From assembly GCA_003439945.1 (NCBI GenBank), contig QVRM01000443.1:18764-82763 (forward strand): a DNA stretch of 64,000 bases. Direction: 5' to 3'. Below the pieces are notes generated by a model. That model made no database searches. It was not told the DNA's origin and saw nothing but the letters and a program-made list of their open reading frames with translations. This document shows, piece by piece, positions 33,090 through 43,959 of this stretch (position 1 is its first letter; each line of letters starts with the position of its first letter). A program made the position numbers and the translations under genes. The DNA is from Dermanyssus gallinae. Taxonomy: Eukaryota; Arthropoda; Arachnida; Mesostigmata; Dermanyssidae.

Positions 33090-35345
33090 TCGGAAGGATC
33101 GAGGTGTATTTACCTCAACGCTCAATCAATTGTAAAGCCTGGTGCTCTTAAAACTCTCCATAGTTATATAAAAAATATGAATAAAGATGTAGCAATGATT
33201 ACAGAGACATGGCTTACTGAACTATCGGTTTGTTCAGCCGAAATTAGCGGTGTGAGATAATTTCATGTTTTTAGAGGTGGAGTTTAATTCCTCGTCCGAA
33301 GTGAGCTGGCTTATTCTAAGGTTGGCGTACAACATTGTAACTCCGAATTGGTGGCGTGTAATGCCGTTTTTAATGACCGCACAGTGAAGGCTTACAACAA
33401 TGTACTTCTCGCACACATCTTACTGGCACACATGACAATTTAAGAACTAAAACTAACATGTTACCACACAAGAGCTGAACCTTGAGCTCACAAATGGGAC
33501 CAGATTTTTTCAAAGTTGTCTTTCTGTGGACTCTATGTACACCAAATTTATGTACACCAAAGAACCTGCCGCACATCGTCAATTGACAGACATGTGTGTG
33601 CTCTTTAAGCACCTCTTCGCGAGGTTGATGAGCACAACATTGACCAGTTTCAGAAAACGCCCAACAAAGCATGCATTCAACAAAGGGCTCTAGAGGAGCA
33701 CGTTATTCAAAACAGCGATTGTAAACTAAATCCACAGATTTGTCCGCAAACGAATCTCAGTTCGTGACTATCTGGCGTCAATTATGCGAACCGATGGTTC
33801 ACTAGCTTTCGATGATTTCGAAAAAGCAGAACTAATAAAAAATATATTCGCACAAACCTATCCATCGAATGATGAGCTACGTCTGCGAGATTCATGAGTT
33901 ACGCATGCTCCTGGGGTGTATGTCGACTTAGTGGTCATGAATGGTGTTGACGTCACATCTGAAAACCTGCTGAAGCACCTAGAAGGCCTGAAATCTAAGA
34001 CAAGCGATACCCCAGATAGGGTGCCGTCAATCGTGTACAAGCAGCTTGGAATTTCGATATGTCACCCTTTAAGCTTGATAGTTTGTCAATTCGCTAGAAG
34101 ATTCGATTGTACCGGAGATTTTTCGGACGGCAATTGTTAGCCCTGTACACAAGCGGGGAAATAAGTCAGACCCCAAGAATAAGCGACCGATTTTGCTCAC
34201 TGTTATAGCTTGTAAAGTGTTAGAAAGCGTAATTTCCATGGCTATATATCAAAACGCCGACAAGCAATGATTAATCACTAAAGAACAATTTGAATTATCG
34301 TCCTGGTAGAAGCTGCACAATTCAACTCTTGGAGATGCAGTTTGACTGGGCGGAACATGTTCACGCATCAAGGTGTTTTGACGTTACATACTATGATTTT
34401 AAGTCTGCTTTTGAAACCGTAATACTCGTACACACAGTAAACTACTTGAGATACTGCCTAAATTGGGAGTGAACACCGAAATAGTTGCATGGATAAATGA
34501 TTTCCTGCGTGAGCGAACCTTCCATGTACGTGTTCATGGTACAATGTCAAAGAATGCTAAAGTCATCTCTGGTTGCCCTCAAAGTACCATTCTTGGGCCA
34601 CTAATGTTTATTCTTTACATCAATTCGCTAAAGAGTATTATTCCCGAAAATGCGCAATATAAGATATATGCGGATGACGTTAAAATAAACGGAAAAGCGG
34701 ACTCGACCGAGGACTGCAAAAAACTGCTGGCTACGGTGAACAAGTTCTACAAGTGGTCCGTTTTGCTTGATCTGAAACTATCGGTGACAAGGTGCGTTGC
34801 ACTTCATTTTGGTCACGGAAATGCAGAGAACAGTTACACCATCGGTGGCCATTCTCTTGCTTCGAAAATAAAACTGATCAGAGACCTTGGTGTAATGACA
34901 TCTGTTAATATGAAGTACACCGAACACATAACATACATCGTTTTAAGAACAACACAGAGAGCGAATTGGATTACACGCTCATTCATACTTAGGGATCCAC
35001 ATATATAATCAAAACTATTTGAGGTGTACGTACTGTCTATCATAACATATGCAGCCCCAGTCTGGAATCTATGTCTGAAGAAAGATCAGCGACTTCTAGA
35101 CAAGTTATGCAGCAAGTACCATACAAGTGTGGAATCCCAAGTGATGACGTCCAGATTCCCAACATATTGGAAAGACTGCGGAAGATTGACCGTGATACTC
35201 TCGTAAATGTTGAGAACAATCATACCGATCTGATGTTAGAAATGTTCAATATCTTCCATACGACAACGCGTCGTGAGAAGAACATTCTTCCAAAGTTTGT
35301 AGCAACAAAACAAACACTAAACCGTGTGTCCCTTTAGAGAGTAAC
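33090..35345 (+). mobile_element. CR1-like non-LTR retrotransposon (pseudogene)
   Basis: The endonuclease start shows CIYLNAQSIVKPGALKTL and MITETWLTE, then RGGV-FLVRSELA. After many stops the RT follows: GLKSKTSDTPDRVPSIV, AIVSPVHKRGNKSDPKN (about 34130-34190), TYYDFKSAFETV, SGCPQSTILGPLMFILYIN, IYADDVKING (catalytic YADD intact), IKLIRDLGVM, and TYAAPVWNLC. The longest open block is 34463-35008. The middle of the endonuclease is mostly lost. The family differs from the LINE in the array, since motif wording and tail differ. Confidence 0.8.
34463..35008 (+). pseudogene. RT palm/thumb block of the CR1-like LINE
   Basis: 181 codons open. GCPQSTILGPLMF is the motif that binds template and nucleotide (the consensus Gly after Gln is replaced by Ser). 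IYADD provides two catalytic aspartates. LGVMTSVNMKYTEHI matches the thumb. Frames before and after are shifted. Confidence 0.75.
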
Positions 35346-35955
35346 CCACCAATACCATGTAAACTTGATGCTAATAGATCAAACATTTCCTTGAATAAAG
35401 CGTATTAATTATAATTAAAGAGTGATAGTAAAATTACTAGCATGCATTGTGCACCGTCGGACATCACTTCACTTCGGTGGAGAAACCAAGCACACCGTCT
35501 TGTTCGGCAGAAAATGCTGCTTCCTTTGAAAAAACGTATTATTATGGTTTATTAACACCCAAGGTTGGGTAACTTATAAACAAGTACATCAGTCTCAATT
35601 AGTGGCTCTTCTACATCACCGGATCTTCTCTCATCTTGCGAGTTCAGCTATTGAATGAACTGTTGGACATTCTGCGCCCTGGTGTATTGATCGCGATGGC
35701 CTATGAGGAAATGAAAAAACTTTTGCTAGATACAAAAATAAACTGCATAAAGTAGGGTTATGGACTATCCACTTTTCTAAGTTTCACGTTCAATAACCTT
35801 GAAATTTAGTATTATGCTCAACGTCTATATAATAGCGGCGACTACGCCCCCTCCGCATATATATATATATATATATATATATTTAATTTGGTAAACCAGA
35901 GGATCATAGTTTAGTCATATCTAAACAACACGTCATTCAAAATGTCGTTTGCACG

Positions 35956-35995
<40 letters not shown>

Positions 35996-36609
35996 AACCA
36001 ACGCACGTTTCCAACAAGACAAAGCCGGTGACTGCGGGAGTAGTGCTCACAGCAGTTGGTCCTGCTAGCACAACACCGCAACGCTGGCTAAGCTTTCATA
36101 GGCGCACACGTAGATACAGTAGAACGGAACTGCCGTAACGTTTAACTAGACAAAAGGTTCTCGCTAAAGCTAACAATGCATTTACGGACGACGACATGAG
36201 ATCATCCTTCTATGGCGCAGTCAGATCCCTCAAGCGGCAACAGAAAACTTGTGCAGCGCTTTACGATTGACCAATTATTTTAAATACTGAGAGACGTTTA
36301 GGCAGTCAATTTGAAGTTTGATTTTACGCTCTCACACACCGTACATGCAGAAGACAACTCAAATAGTAAAATTTATAATTTCTTTCCGTTACATCGGTGA
36401 CGAAAACGAGGCACTATTGTGCTATATAGCTTCACAACTGCAAAGGTGGCTGGTTTAACAGAGTGCATTTTACTATAAAGTATGCGACTCATCGTTACCA
36501 ATTCACTTGCGATAAATCAGAACACAGACCCGCCAGATCATAAAACGGACGCCGCAAGGGGTCCACCCAACATGCACAATACCGATGGCGTCCGCAACCA
36601 GATGACTTA
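35346..36609. other. Non-coding interval with two (TA)n tracts
   Basis: (TA)n at about 35858-35882 and about 35964-35990. No gene is recognised. Confidence 0.5.
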
Positions 36610-36885
36610 AGAGGTTTTCATAGATTTTTAAACTGCCTTCGATTGCGTACCACTCCACTGGATATTGACTAGTGTGTGGAAAATATTGAATGTAAATGTA
36701 TTCTTAATCTTATAACACGCATATAACCCGAAAAAAAAGATCCTACAGTGGATTCAAGTACTTCACGTTTTCTACGCCGATGACCTAATTATCATGACCA
36801 ACTGGTGTAATGAAAATTCGCTTCTTATAAACACAAATAAGGCCAATGTGCTTCGCTTCAGTCGAGAAGGAATATAGGCAGCGCT
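36610..36885 (+). pseudogene. Decayed RT fragment
   Basis: VFIDF-TAFDCVPLHWIL and, after a frameshift, HVFYADDLIIM followed by LLINTNKANVLRFS. Both catalytic blocks are recognisable within about 90 codons, with stops between them. Confidence 0.6.
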
Positions 36886-37198
36886 TCAGCAATACATGAT
36901 ACACCGAGAGGAACGGAATATTGTCTTACAATTCTACGAATAGCCCAATATTTAACATCAACACATGAAAAAATGATTACAAATCAACAGCATGATCTGA
37001 TATAAAAACAAGAGAATTGAGACATTTAAACTTAATCCGCTTTAATGAGAATTGTCTACTGCACAGTATGTCAGTTTAAGAGCGCGTTCAACCAGATAAT
37101 TAAAAAAAATAGTTGCCGGTTTTGCTTTTTCCCTATTACCTCGTGCTGGCAACACCGACTTGGAGTGAACTAAAAAGAAATATAATTCCATGAACAAC

Positions 37199-37360
37199 GC
37201 TGGTGGCGTGGTGCATTCGCGTGCGCCGGAGGAGACGCATAGATGCAAGGGTTCGAGCCACACCGTTGCACATTTGTTTTGATGGAATTCATCTCACGAA
37301 GCGATGCGAAGGCAGTCCCGTAGACATTAAATGTTGGCTGAGAGTCAGCCCCAGGTTCAT
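37199..37360 (+). repeat. tRNA-derived SINE, family A, copy 2
   Basis: TGGCGTGGTGCATTCGCGTG, GGGTTCGAGCC and the shared body up to GAGAGTCAGCCCC. More diverged in the A-to-B interval than copies 1 and 3. Confidence 0.75.
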
Positions 37361-38342
37361 TTTAAGTTTAGGTTCACAGATGAACTTATGCGACCGCGGG
37401 CTGCTGTAGAACTACGAACACTGCCCGAGGCCGGCGCTAAGTAGTTGCGAAACTCGAGGAAGTCCAATCGGTAATATCACTGTCGTAAGACAAATGGGTA
37501 AATGTAAAAGAGGGTGTATGCGTGGGGAACTTTTTACTGCAGCACTTACGTCGGTGAAAGAGCAATTAATAGAGGTCACTATACCCATCTCCTCAATTGC
37601 GAAAAGAGTACACGAGAGGTGCACGCAAAAATTTGCACATGGAACTATCCTTTTACCACAGGAAAAATGTGATATTGATGATTCCTAGCTAAAAGTTAAA
37701 ACACCGATCTTGCTCACGAATTAGAGGAATCTTGCTGACGGAGCAGACATGCAATTATTTGGGCATTAAGCTGCAAAGCTTTTCTGTCAGTGACCTTTTT
37801 AGTGCACAAAGCGTTTATTTTGTAGATTGACACTGCGGTCACAGGAAGAAGACAATAAATAAAAAAAGTAAACCAATCCCGCATGTACGGCACTGCTAGC
37901 TTGGTATAGAGCGAGGATATAACGAACAGCCTCCTTTATCGTATCTATGGTAGGGCAAACATAGAGGGCGTACAAACTTCACCAACACCAATATACCGGT
38001 GAAGCGCAAAGATATGGAAACTTGTACTATTCAGTGGGTGTCGCTCGCCTCTGAAGTATAGTAGTGATCTGGATAGCAGAATAAATAAATACATAAATAA
38101 TAAACCTTAACTGTTATAGTCGTATAAAACCTATAGAGTAGTTCTGATAGCTTTCTCTTTACACACGCACGCGCTGACACCTACCCATCCACTCACACAC
38201 ACACACCACATATGATGATTGATACAATTGGGCTTCGAGGCGGCACACGATTGATTGGTCTAGGTTCTGGATCAGTATCCAGAAATACTGATGGGAATGG
38301 AACAAACACACACACATATACGTCATGTCTGTCAATTTGGTA
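37361..38342. other. No recognised content
   Basis: About 1 kb downstream of gene 5. A short CA run lies near 38192-38207. No gene supported. Confidence 0.45.
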
Positions 38343-38348
38343 TTTATT
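38343..38348 (-). terminator. Possible polyadenylation signal of gene 5
   Basis: AATAAA on the minus strand about 205 bases beyond the stop of gene 5; the first such hexamer noticed. Confidence 0.4.
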
Positions 38349-38553
38349 TTTACAACCTTTTGCCACAGTACAACACGACTACTGCAATTACTACTGCTAC
38401 GACTAGTAACCACGGCTACGGTCGTCCACACAATACTCAGCAAGTATTGGCCGGTAGAGGCGGTTGCAACAGCAGCAGCCGCGAGCAATTTCGTATCGAC
38501 AAAGCACACTCTACCTCGAGGGCGGTCGCCGCCAGTGCAGTACGATGTAGTTA

Positions 38554-39732
38554 CTAGTAGTAGCCACGGTATCCATAGCCGTATCGGTGGCCGTACGAGG
38601 CAGCCTTAACGACGGGCGGGACAGGCAGCGTGGCGCCAGCGTGACCGGACGCGTCACCCGCTCGGGCGGTGGACGTCGTCGTTGTCGTCGTCGTCGAGGG
38701 CGACAAGACAGGCGGCACGACTGTGGCGGCAACCTTAGCACCGACGGGACGACCGCCGTACTTCTTTTGCTGGCCAATAACCGCCTGCGTGCTGCGTGGA
38801 GAGGCAGACTCCGAGCTCCGACGAGTGGCAACTGGTAGAGCCGTGGGGGCGGCGGCGACGGCGGCAGCATCCTTAGCAGCAACGGGGGCGGCAACCGACT
38901 TGGTCGTCGTCACGATCGAGTACAACGATGCGCGAGGATCGGCGGAGTCGCCAGCAGTCATGGCAGGGGCGGCAGCGGTAGCAGGGGCGGCGGTAGCGGG
39001 CGCAGGGGCGGCGCTTCGCGGAGTGGCCACACTGGTGGTGGAGTATCCAGCGTGTTTGGAAGTCGAAACGAAACGGGTGCTGCCGTACGTAGGCGCGACC
39101 AGTCCCGATGCGGCATCAGCAACTGTTGATACGGTAACCGCAGCCACGACAGCGATTAGGGCGAGCCTCTGTAAAGAAAGCACAATATGCATGACGAGAT
39201 ATAACACCGACTTACTTTGATCGTGGCTCATAGAGCTAAAAGCTGGTCATCATCCTACAGGTGGCGTACAGATAAGCGGGGTAGCTTGGATCGTCTGGTT
39301 TTCGTCTTTCCTTGTTTTTCTTTTGCCTTATTTTGTTTCTGCTTCCGGTGCCGTACAAACATAAAGGGCGATCCCGTAAGAAGCCTGCTAGTCTAGTTGG
39401 GGGCCAACGCCTAACCAATCACGTTAATGGAAACAGCAGTAACTGCACTAAGTAATTAGCTAGTAAATTAGTAGAAGTGGTAGTACTAGAATATAAGTTG
39501 TACCAGGAGAACTTGTACAACTAGATGTAGTAACAGGTGTATTAGTCGTTGTGATTGCTGCTGTTGTTGTTGTCGTCGTCGTCGTCGTCGTCGTTGTTGT
39601 CGTTGTTGTTGCTGTTATTCCAACACTAGAGGAAGATGTAGGAAAGAAAAACGCGCGCTTTCTAGATGCCGATTCGGCATACAGTGCGGCGTGTACGACG
39701 TTTGTTCGAGTCGACCTACGTACAGCAAGCAT
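38554..39732 (-). CDS. Diverged fifth member of the cuticle-like family, Thr/Ala-rich
   Basis: Exon 1 codes ATG CTT GCT (39724-39732) followed by a GTACGT donor. Exon 2 (38554-39168) follows a TTTACAG acceptor, in phase 0. The product is 207 residues: MLARLALIAVVAAVTVSTVADA signal peptide, an Ala/Pro/Thr-rich middle with a Thr run (near residue 160), and a C-terminus YGHRYGYGYRGYY. The exon layout, the position of the intron inside the signal peptide and the tyrosine-rich tail match genes 1-4, so I take it as a diverged paralog. Function is inferred (secreted structural protein). An alternative start in the intron-retained frame at 39231 would disrupt the signal peptide and is not preferred. 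Confidence 0.68.
39169..39723 (-). other. Intron of gene 5 with trinucleotide repeat
   Basis: 555-base GT-AG intron. It holds a (GTY)n/(ACR)n trinucleotide tract at about 39550-39620. Read through, exon 1 would continue into a Thr-repeat frame ending at 39460; I regard that as intronic. Confidence 0.6.
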
Positions 39733-39882
39733 GGTGAGGGTGGTGAGAACGGTGATGAGCTAAAAACTCGAAGTAATTAGCAGTTAGCTAGTGATGATGA
39801 ATGCGGCGGCGGCGGTGGTGGTTGTGGTGGTCGTTGTGGTAGTGGTGGAGTGAACTGATGCGTCGTTAAGCAACGTCTCTGT

Positions 39883-39890
39883 CTTTATAT
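39883..39890 (-). promoter_or_regulatory. TATA box of gene 5
   Basis: ATATAAAG on the minus strand, about 150 bases upstream of the ATG. This predicts a 5'UTR of about 125 bases, longer than in genes 1-4. Confidence 0.5.
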
Positions 39891-40453
39891 GATAATGCTG
39901 CTGCTGGTGTTGTTGTCGTTGTTACCGATCCCGCTGCCCATACTGCTACTGTTTGTATTGTTGATGCTGCAACGACCTCTGCCGCACTCATCAACGGTGT
40001 CATCATCAACGAACGGTGCTGTCCGCTCAGCTCGCGGCTTCATTCATCGCAGCGGGTGACGGCTAGGGATGATAACAAAGCCTAGGACTGGCATTTCCCC
40101 TCGGCCTCTGTCAGGCCTGCAACGTAGGTCGACCGATACGTAGACAGATCGATCGCTCCACAACGAGAGCCTGTGGGAAGAGCCACAAGATACAGACACT
40201 TCGAGTAGAGCCGCGAGATCCAACGATATCCCGATTGGCTCGAATCAATCAATGGAAGCGTACGTACACAAGTACCCACACACACAGACACTCGCATCCA
40301 CCATTAACTTTTTGTGCAGAAATCTACACAGACAGCTTGAGTATAGTGCTTACGGCCACCAATTTGGTTTGCGGTTATGCATATGCACACACTCAACAGG
40401 TCGGATTCGATAGGCTTATAAAAAAGGTTTTTTTTGCATACTCGATTGCACAC

Positions 40454-40458
<5 letters not shown>

Positions 40459-40487
<29 letters not shown>
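40459..40487. repeat. (TA)n microsatellite
   Basis: Plain TA repeat; 40 bases later an inverted repeat begins (40531). Confidence 0.85.
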
Positions 40488-40489
<2 letters not shown>

Positions 40490-40530
40490 GAAACGGTCCC
40501 TGCATTAAAATATAGCATTTCACAAATGCT

Positions 40531-40578
40531 TATTTAACGACGAAATATAATTACTATTATTATATTTGTCGTTAAATA
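40531..40578. repeat. Inverted repeat, about 20-base arms
   Basis: TATTTAACGACGAAATATAA and its near-exact complement are separated by 7 bases; one extra G makes a bulge. Confidence 0.8.
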
Positions 40579-40810
40579 CATATTATTATAATCAAATAAG
40601 AATACAAACGCTGTATAAATTAGCACATTCTCACCACAACGTGGTTTTTGTAACAATGTTGTATACTGTTATGCAAGCTCATTAATATTAATCTAATGAT
40701 TATAGTATAAATCCAATTAAAAAACATTGAATACATAATGAGGTTAAACAAAGCCGTACGCCAGAAATGAATAAGGTTTATTACGTGTTGATGCTACTTC
40801 AAGGGCTCTC

Positions 40811-40975
40811 ATCGAGTAAGCTAGCTTAGTGAGAAAGCCATTGCATTCAGGAGGTCGTGTATTCAAGGCCTGGACTGGCGACTCTTAAATTGGCTTTTAT
40901 GAATTTGAATTTAGACAAGGTAAATGACGGAGTAAACTATAATGGGCCATGGTCGGACAAAAACAGGGAGCACAG
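40811..40975 (+). repeat. tRNA-derived SINE, family B, copy 1 (decayed)
   Basis: Matches the other family B copies from the CCGAGCAAGATGGCTTAGTG region through TTTAGACAAGGTAAATG. The B box is mutated (GTATTCAAGGCC). Confidence 0.65.
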
Positions 40976-41038
40976 GTGTCTCAATCAAAGAGATGGTGCA
41001 TTACGACCCACCCCTATTATTATTATTCAGGTACTGTA

Positions 41039-41425
41039 GCTCCTTGAGAGCTCGAGATTAATTGTTTCGCTTTTCAGAATCGGGAAGTTTTGCAACCAAT
41101 CCAGATTTAACTGCGCGGTAGCATATATCCGACAAAGTTGCCGTGCATGAAACGGTAACATCCAATATAAGGCCTTTTGATGTAACCATAGTAGAACGAT
41201 GACCTCGTCATGTCGCAGCTCACTGCTGCCAATAAGACCTTTAGGCTCGGGTGTGAATAGTATGCCTGCCCTTCTAAGGGCTTTTCGCAATCTGACGTTG
41301 AGTTTTGCGTATCTTATAGGTCTGCCGAGACTTTTTAGGCAGCTTAGGGGGTGCGTGCGTAGTATGATTATTGATCCTACTATACTCGCTGGTGTGGCAA
41401 TCAAAGGCGTTTTTTTTAATCTCCG
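41039..41425 (-). pseudogene. Decayed RLE domain of a LINE
   Basis: Minus-strand reading HPLSCLKSLGRPIRYAKLN, then RKALRRAGILFTPEPKGLIG matches the RLE regions at 7200-8332 and 63180-63785. The RPD catalytic block is replaced by RHDE and the later WDATV by WMLPF, so it is inactive. Confidence 0.65.
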
Positions 41426-41689
41426 TTGTCTGTTTTTGTTTTGGCCGCGGCTTGAGCAGAACCAAAACATTATGAGTAAAGAATGTAGCCTCGTTCTCCT
41501 AGCAACTAGAAATCTTCTTTGGGAGAGACAACTGTCTTCTATCATCTCTTGGTTAAGGCTCTATGATTTAATGCTAGTTTGCTCACATATGACTAACACA
41601 GGTTGATTTTTCCTTAAGCGGCCGGGTAGGGAACTAAGCCATTACCTCACGTAAATTCTCACATATGGGCTTTCAGATCTACCCCTTTC

Positions 41690-41800
41690 AAATTGGAAAA
41701 GCTCCCTCAGCGAGCTGCGTTTAGTGCCAGGAAAGAACGGAGGATAACTCAACCCACACTTTTCTCAAGTGCGACGCACCGGAGTCAGAGCAATTGCCAA
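41690..41800 (+). pseudogene. Possible LINE C-terminal zinc-finger fragment
   Basis: Reads CQERTEDNSTHTFLKCDAPE with an upstream Cys, fitting the C-C-H-C tail of R1-like elements. Very short. Confidence 0.35.
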
Positions 41801-41804
41801 ACTC

Positions 41805-42709
41805 AGGAACAAATGAACCAATGAGGAAAACAAAAGAGAATCAAATATTTTAGATATCCCCAGGGAAACCCTTAAGGAGTTCATAGAATATATATGCAGG
41901 CACGACTTCTGGGTGGCACTTACGAGTAGCTATGGCTACGGTGGTACTGAAGAAAAAGGAGCCTTGGAAAGGCTCAGGAGAGCAAGATTTCCACCTACTA
42001 TACTAGAAGATCACGTGAGTCTGAATGACGCGGCTTTGCAGGTCTTAGTACAAGACACGTCGAACGTTGGGGAAACCCGTGAGTGACCCCGGCCAAATGA
42101 TCCGAGTGGCACTCGCAACTTCTCCTGATGACCCACAATATTATTCTATGGAGATCTGGGCCATTAGAGAGTGAAGCTTAAGGGGGAAGGTGCGTTTAGT
42201 AAGTATGGGTCTCAGTGGGCTAAGATCCATCCGCTGGGATCAGGTTTCACACTGCTCGAGATAGGAAGTGGGACCTTTTCTTACTCGCAGCAACAATACG
42301 AAGGGTATTTAACCCTCATCCATTAATTATTAATTCAATTGATTTTTCAACAATTATGTATTAATGCTAATGTGATGAGATTAAGATAATGGAACCCATT
42401 TATTTTGGACATACGAGTGTGCACGTTTAGGGTAGTTAGCAGCTATCAATCCACAAATAAAATTACGAATTCAAACATAGGCGTATCGTAAAGCTGACGA
42501 CACATAAATGTTCTAAAATATATTTGACAACCAAAAAATTCTATAATCGAATAACCACAGAACAAGATATACCGGGTCTGTAAAATGCGGTGTTGCCTAG
42601 CCGCAGTTTGCACGTGTATCTCTTGTAGACTACTGCGAAAAATATTCCTACATTCCATTGGAAGACGCTGGCTAAAATATGATTGACACGTTTATAAAAG
42701 AGAAATAAT
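41805..42709. other. No recognised content
   Basis: About 900 bp; no gene, RNA or repeat supported. Confidence 0.45.
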
Positions 42710-42907
42710 TTTTTTTTACGTTTTTCCGTAAGGCTTATGCCTGTGTACGTTTTTTTCATGGCATGGCTGATGTTTAATTAACTCCGGCATTTACCTTGTC
42801 TAAATTGGAAATCATGCAAACCAATTTAAGAGTGGTCGGTCTGGGTCTCGAACCCAGGCCTCCCGAATGCAAGGCAAAGGGTTTGCCACTAAGCCATCTT
42901 GCTCGGT
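42710..42907 (-). repeat. tRNA-derived SINE, family B, copy 2
   Basis: On the minus strand: ACCGAGCAAGATGGCTTAGT, then GGGTTCGAGACCC, then the shared TTTAGACAAGGTAAATGCC and a CCGTACACAGGCATAAGCC-like 3' part. Well preserved. Confidence 0.75.
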
Positions 42908-43333
42908 CACAAGTTGAATGGTAATCCTGATTAGATATTAGTATAACCAGCATTACTAGATATATCGATCATAGTAATAATGATCATAGAGAAAATACAA
43001 GCTATAATATTAGCTGCCAGACGCTCAATTAACGGCAGTAGTGTGAACTAATTTAATATAATAGAAGTCAACGCGCTTTTCTTAACAATTACTGAGTTAT
43101 TGATGTTTAGAAAACGCAATTGCCATTCAGTTTCTTCTAGTAGCCGCAAGGCACACGTTTGACAGGCTTGCAGTAAACAGCGAGACAGCGGGTAGCTAAA
43201 TTTGAACTATCGCGTATCATTTAGTTCAGCATACCCCGGTGAGCTTCCGTTTGTTTGCACAAGGTCCAGTCCGAAGGCCACGTTGAAACAAATAGCACAA
43301 GGTCTTTACCTAGTAACGGAAAAGACCTGATCA
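42908..43333. other. No recognised content
   Basis: About 425 bp without supported features. Confidence 0.45.
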
Positions 43334-43449
43334 TATATATGCATTTGTGTGTGTATGTCTATATATATGCATTTGTGTATGTATGTATATATGCATTTGT
43401 GTGTATGTCTATATATATATATATGCATTTGTGTATGTATGTATATATA

Positions 43450-43484
<35 letters not shown>

Positions 43485-43512
43485 CATTTGTGTGTATATC
43501 TATACATACATA
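43334..43512. repeat. Minisatellite with ATGCATTTGTGT core
   Basis: Five occurrences of ATGCATTTGTGT, separated by TATG and TATA runs of varying length. It grades into a (TA)n tract at about 43442-43483. Confidence 0.85.
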
Positions 43513-43689
43513 CACATTTGCTTATATATGGAGATGTTCTGTTGGCATTTGATGAGATGCGTTCCTTTTGCGGTGGAAAGCGTCTTTACGTCTGATAGCG
43601 TGAACTTCTCACGAGTGTCTGCCATCTTCTTCTCGACCTTTTGACTCGAGACCATCGAGTGCGACCGGTACGATATTGTGGATTATCTA

Positions 43690-43930
43690 CGCTTCAGATA
43701 TTAACGTATACCCGCAAGACAACGTATTTTACAAGCTCTATAAAATGGAATAAAAAATGCCCTACTTTGTTCGTACGGCTCCTGACCGTGGCGCAATTGT
43801 ATCTAATGATCTCAAGTATCGTGAGCATGTTGTTGAGTAGCGCAAGTTTCGTCTGTTGCTTTGAGATTGCTTTTGAGATCGCGTCAAAAGGGCCGGATAT
43901 GTTGAGAATCGCGGTTAAAGGCAGCACAGC
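43690..43930 (-). pseudogene. Possible RT fragment
   Basis: The minus frame reads ILNISGPFDAISKAI, weakly like the DISGAFD palm motif, with a following LLNNMLTILEIIRYN. There is no second motif, so this may be chance. Confidence 0.25.
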
Positions 43931-43959
43931 CGCTGTCTCTCAGTGGTATGATTTATAAT

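Noticed and set aside
38669..39220. 183-codon plus-strand frame over gene 5
   Set aside because: Antisense shadow of exon 2; no promoter or signal on that strand.
39460..39732. 90-residue protein with a Thr repeat starting at the gene 5 ATG
   Set aside because: It reads from exon 1 through the GTACGT donor into the intron; the Thr run is the trinucleotide repeat. The splice model matches the four paralogs.
41199..41606. 135-codon plus-strand frame
   Set aside because: Shadow of the decayed RLE domain that reads on the minus strand.
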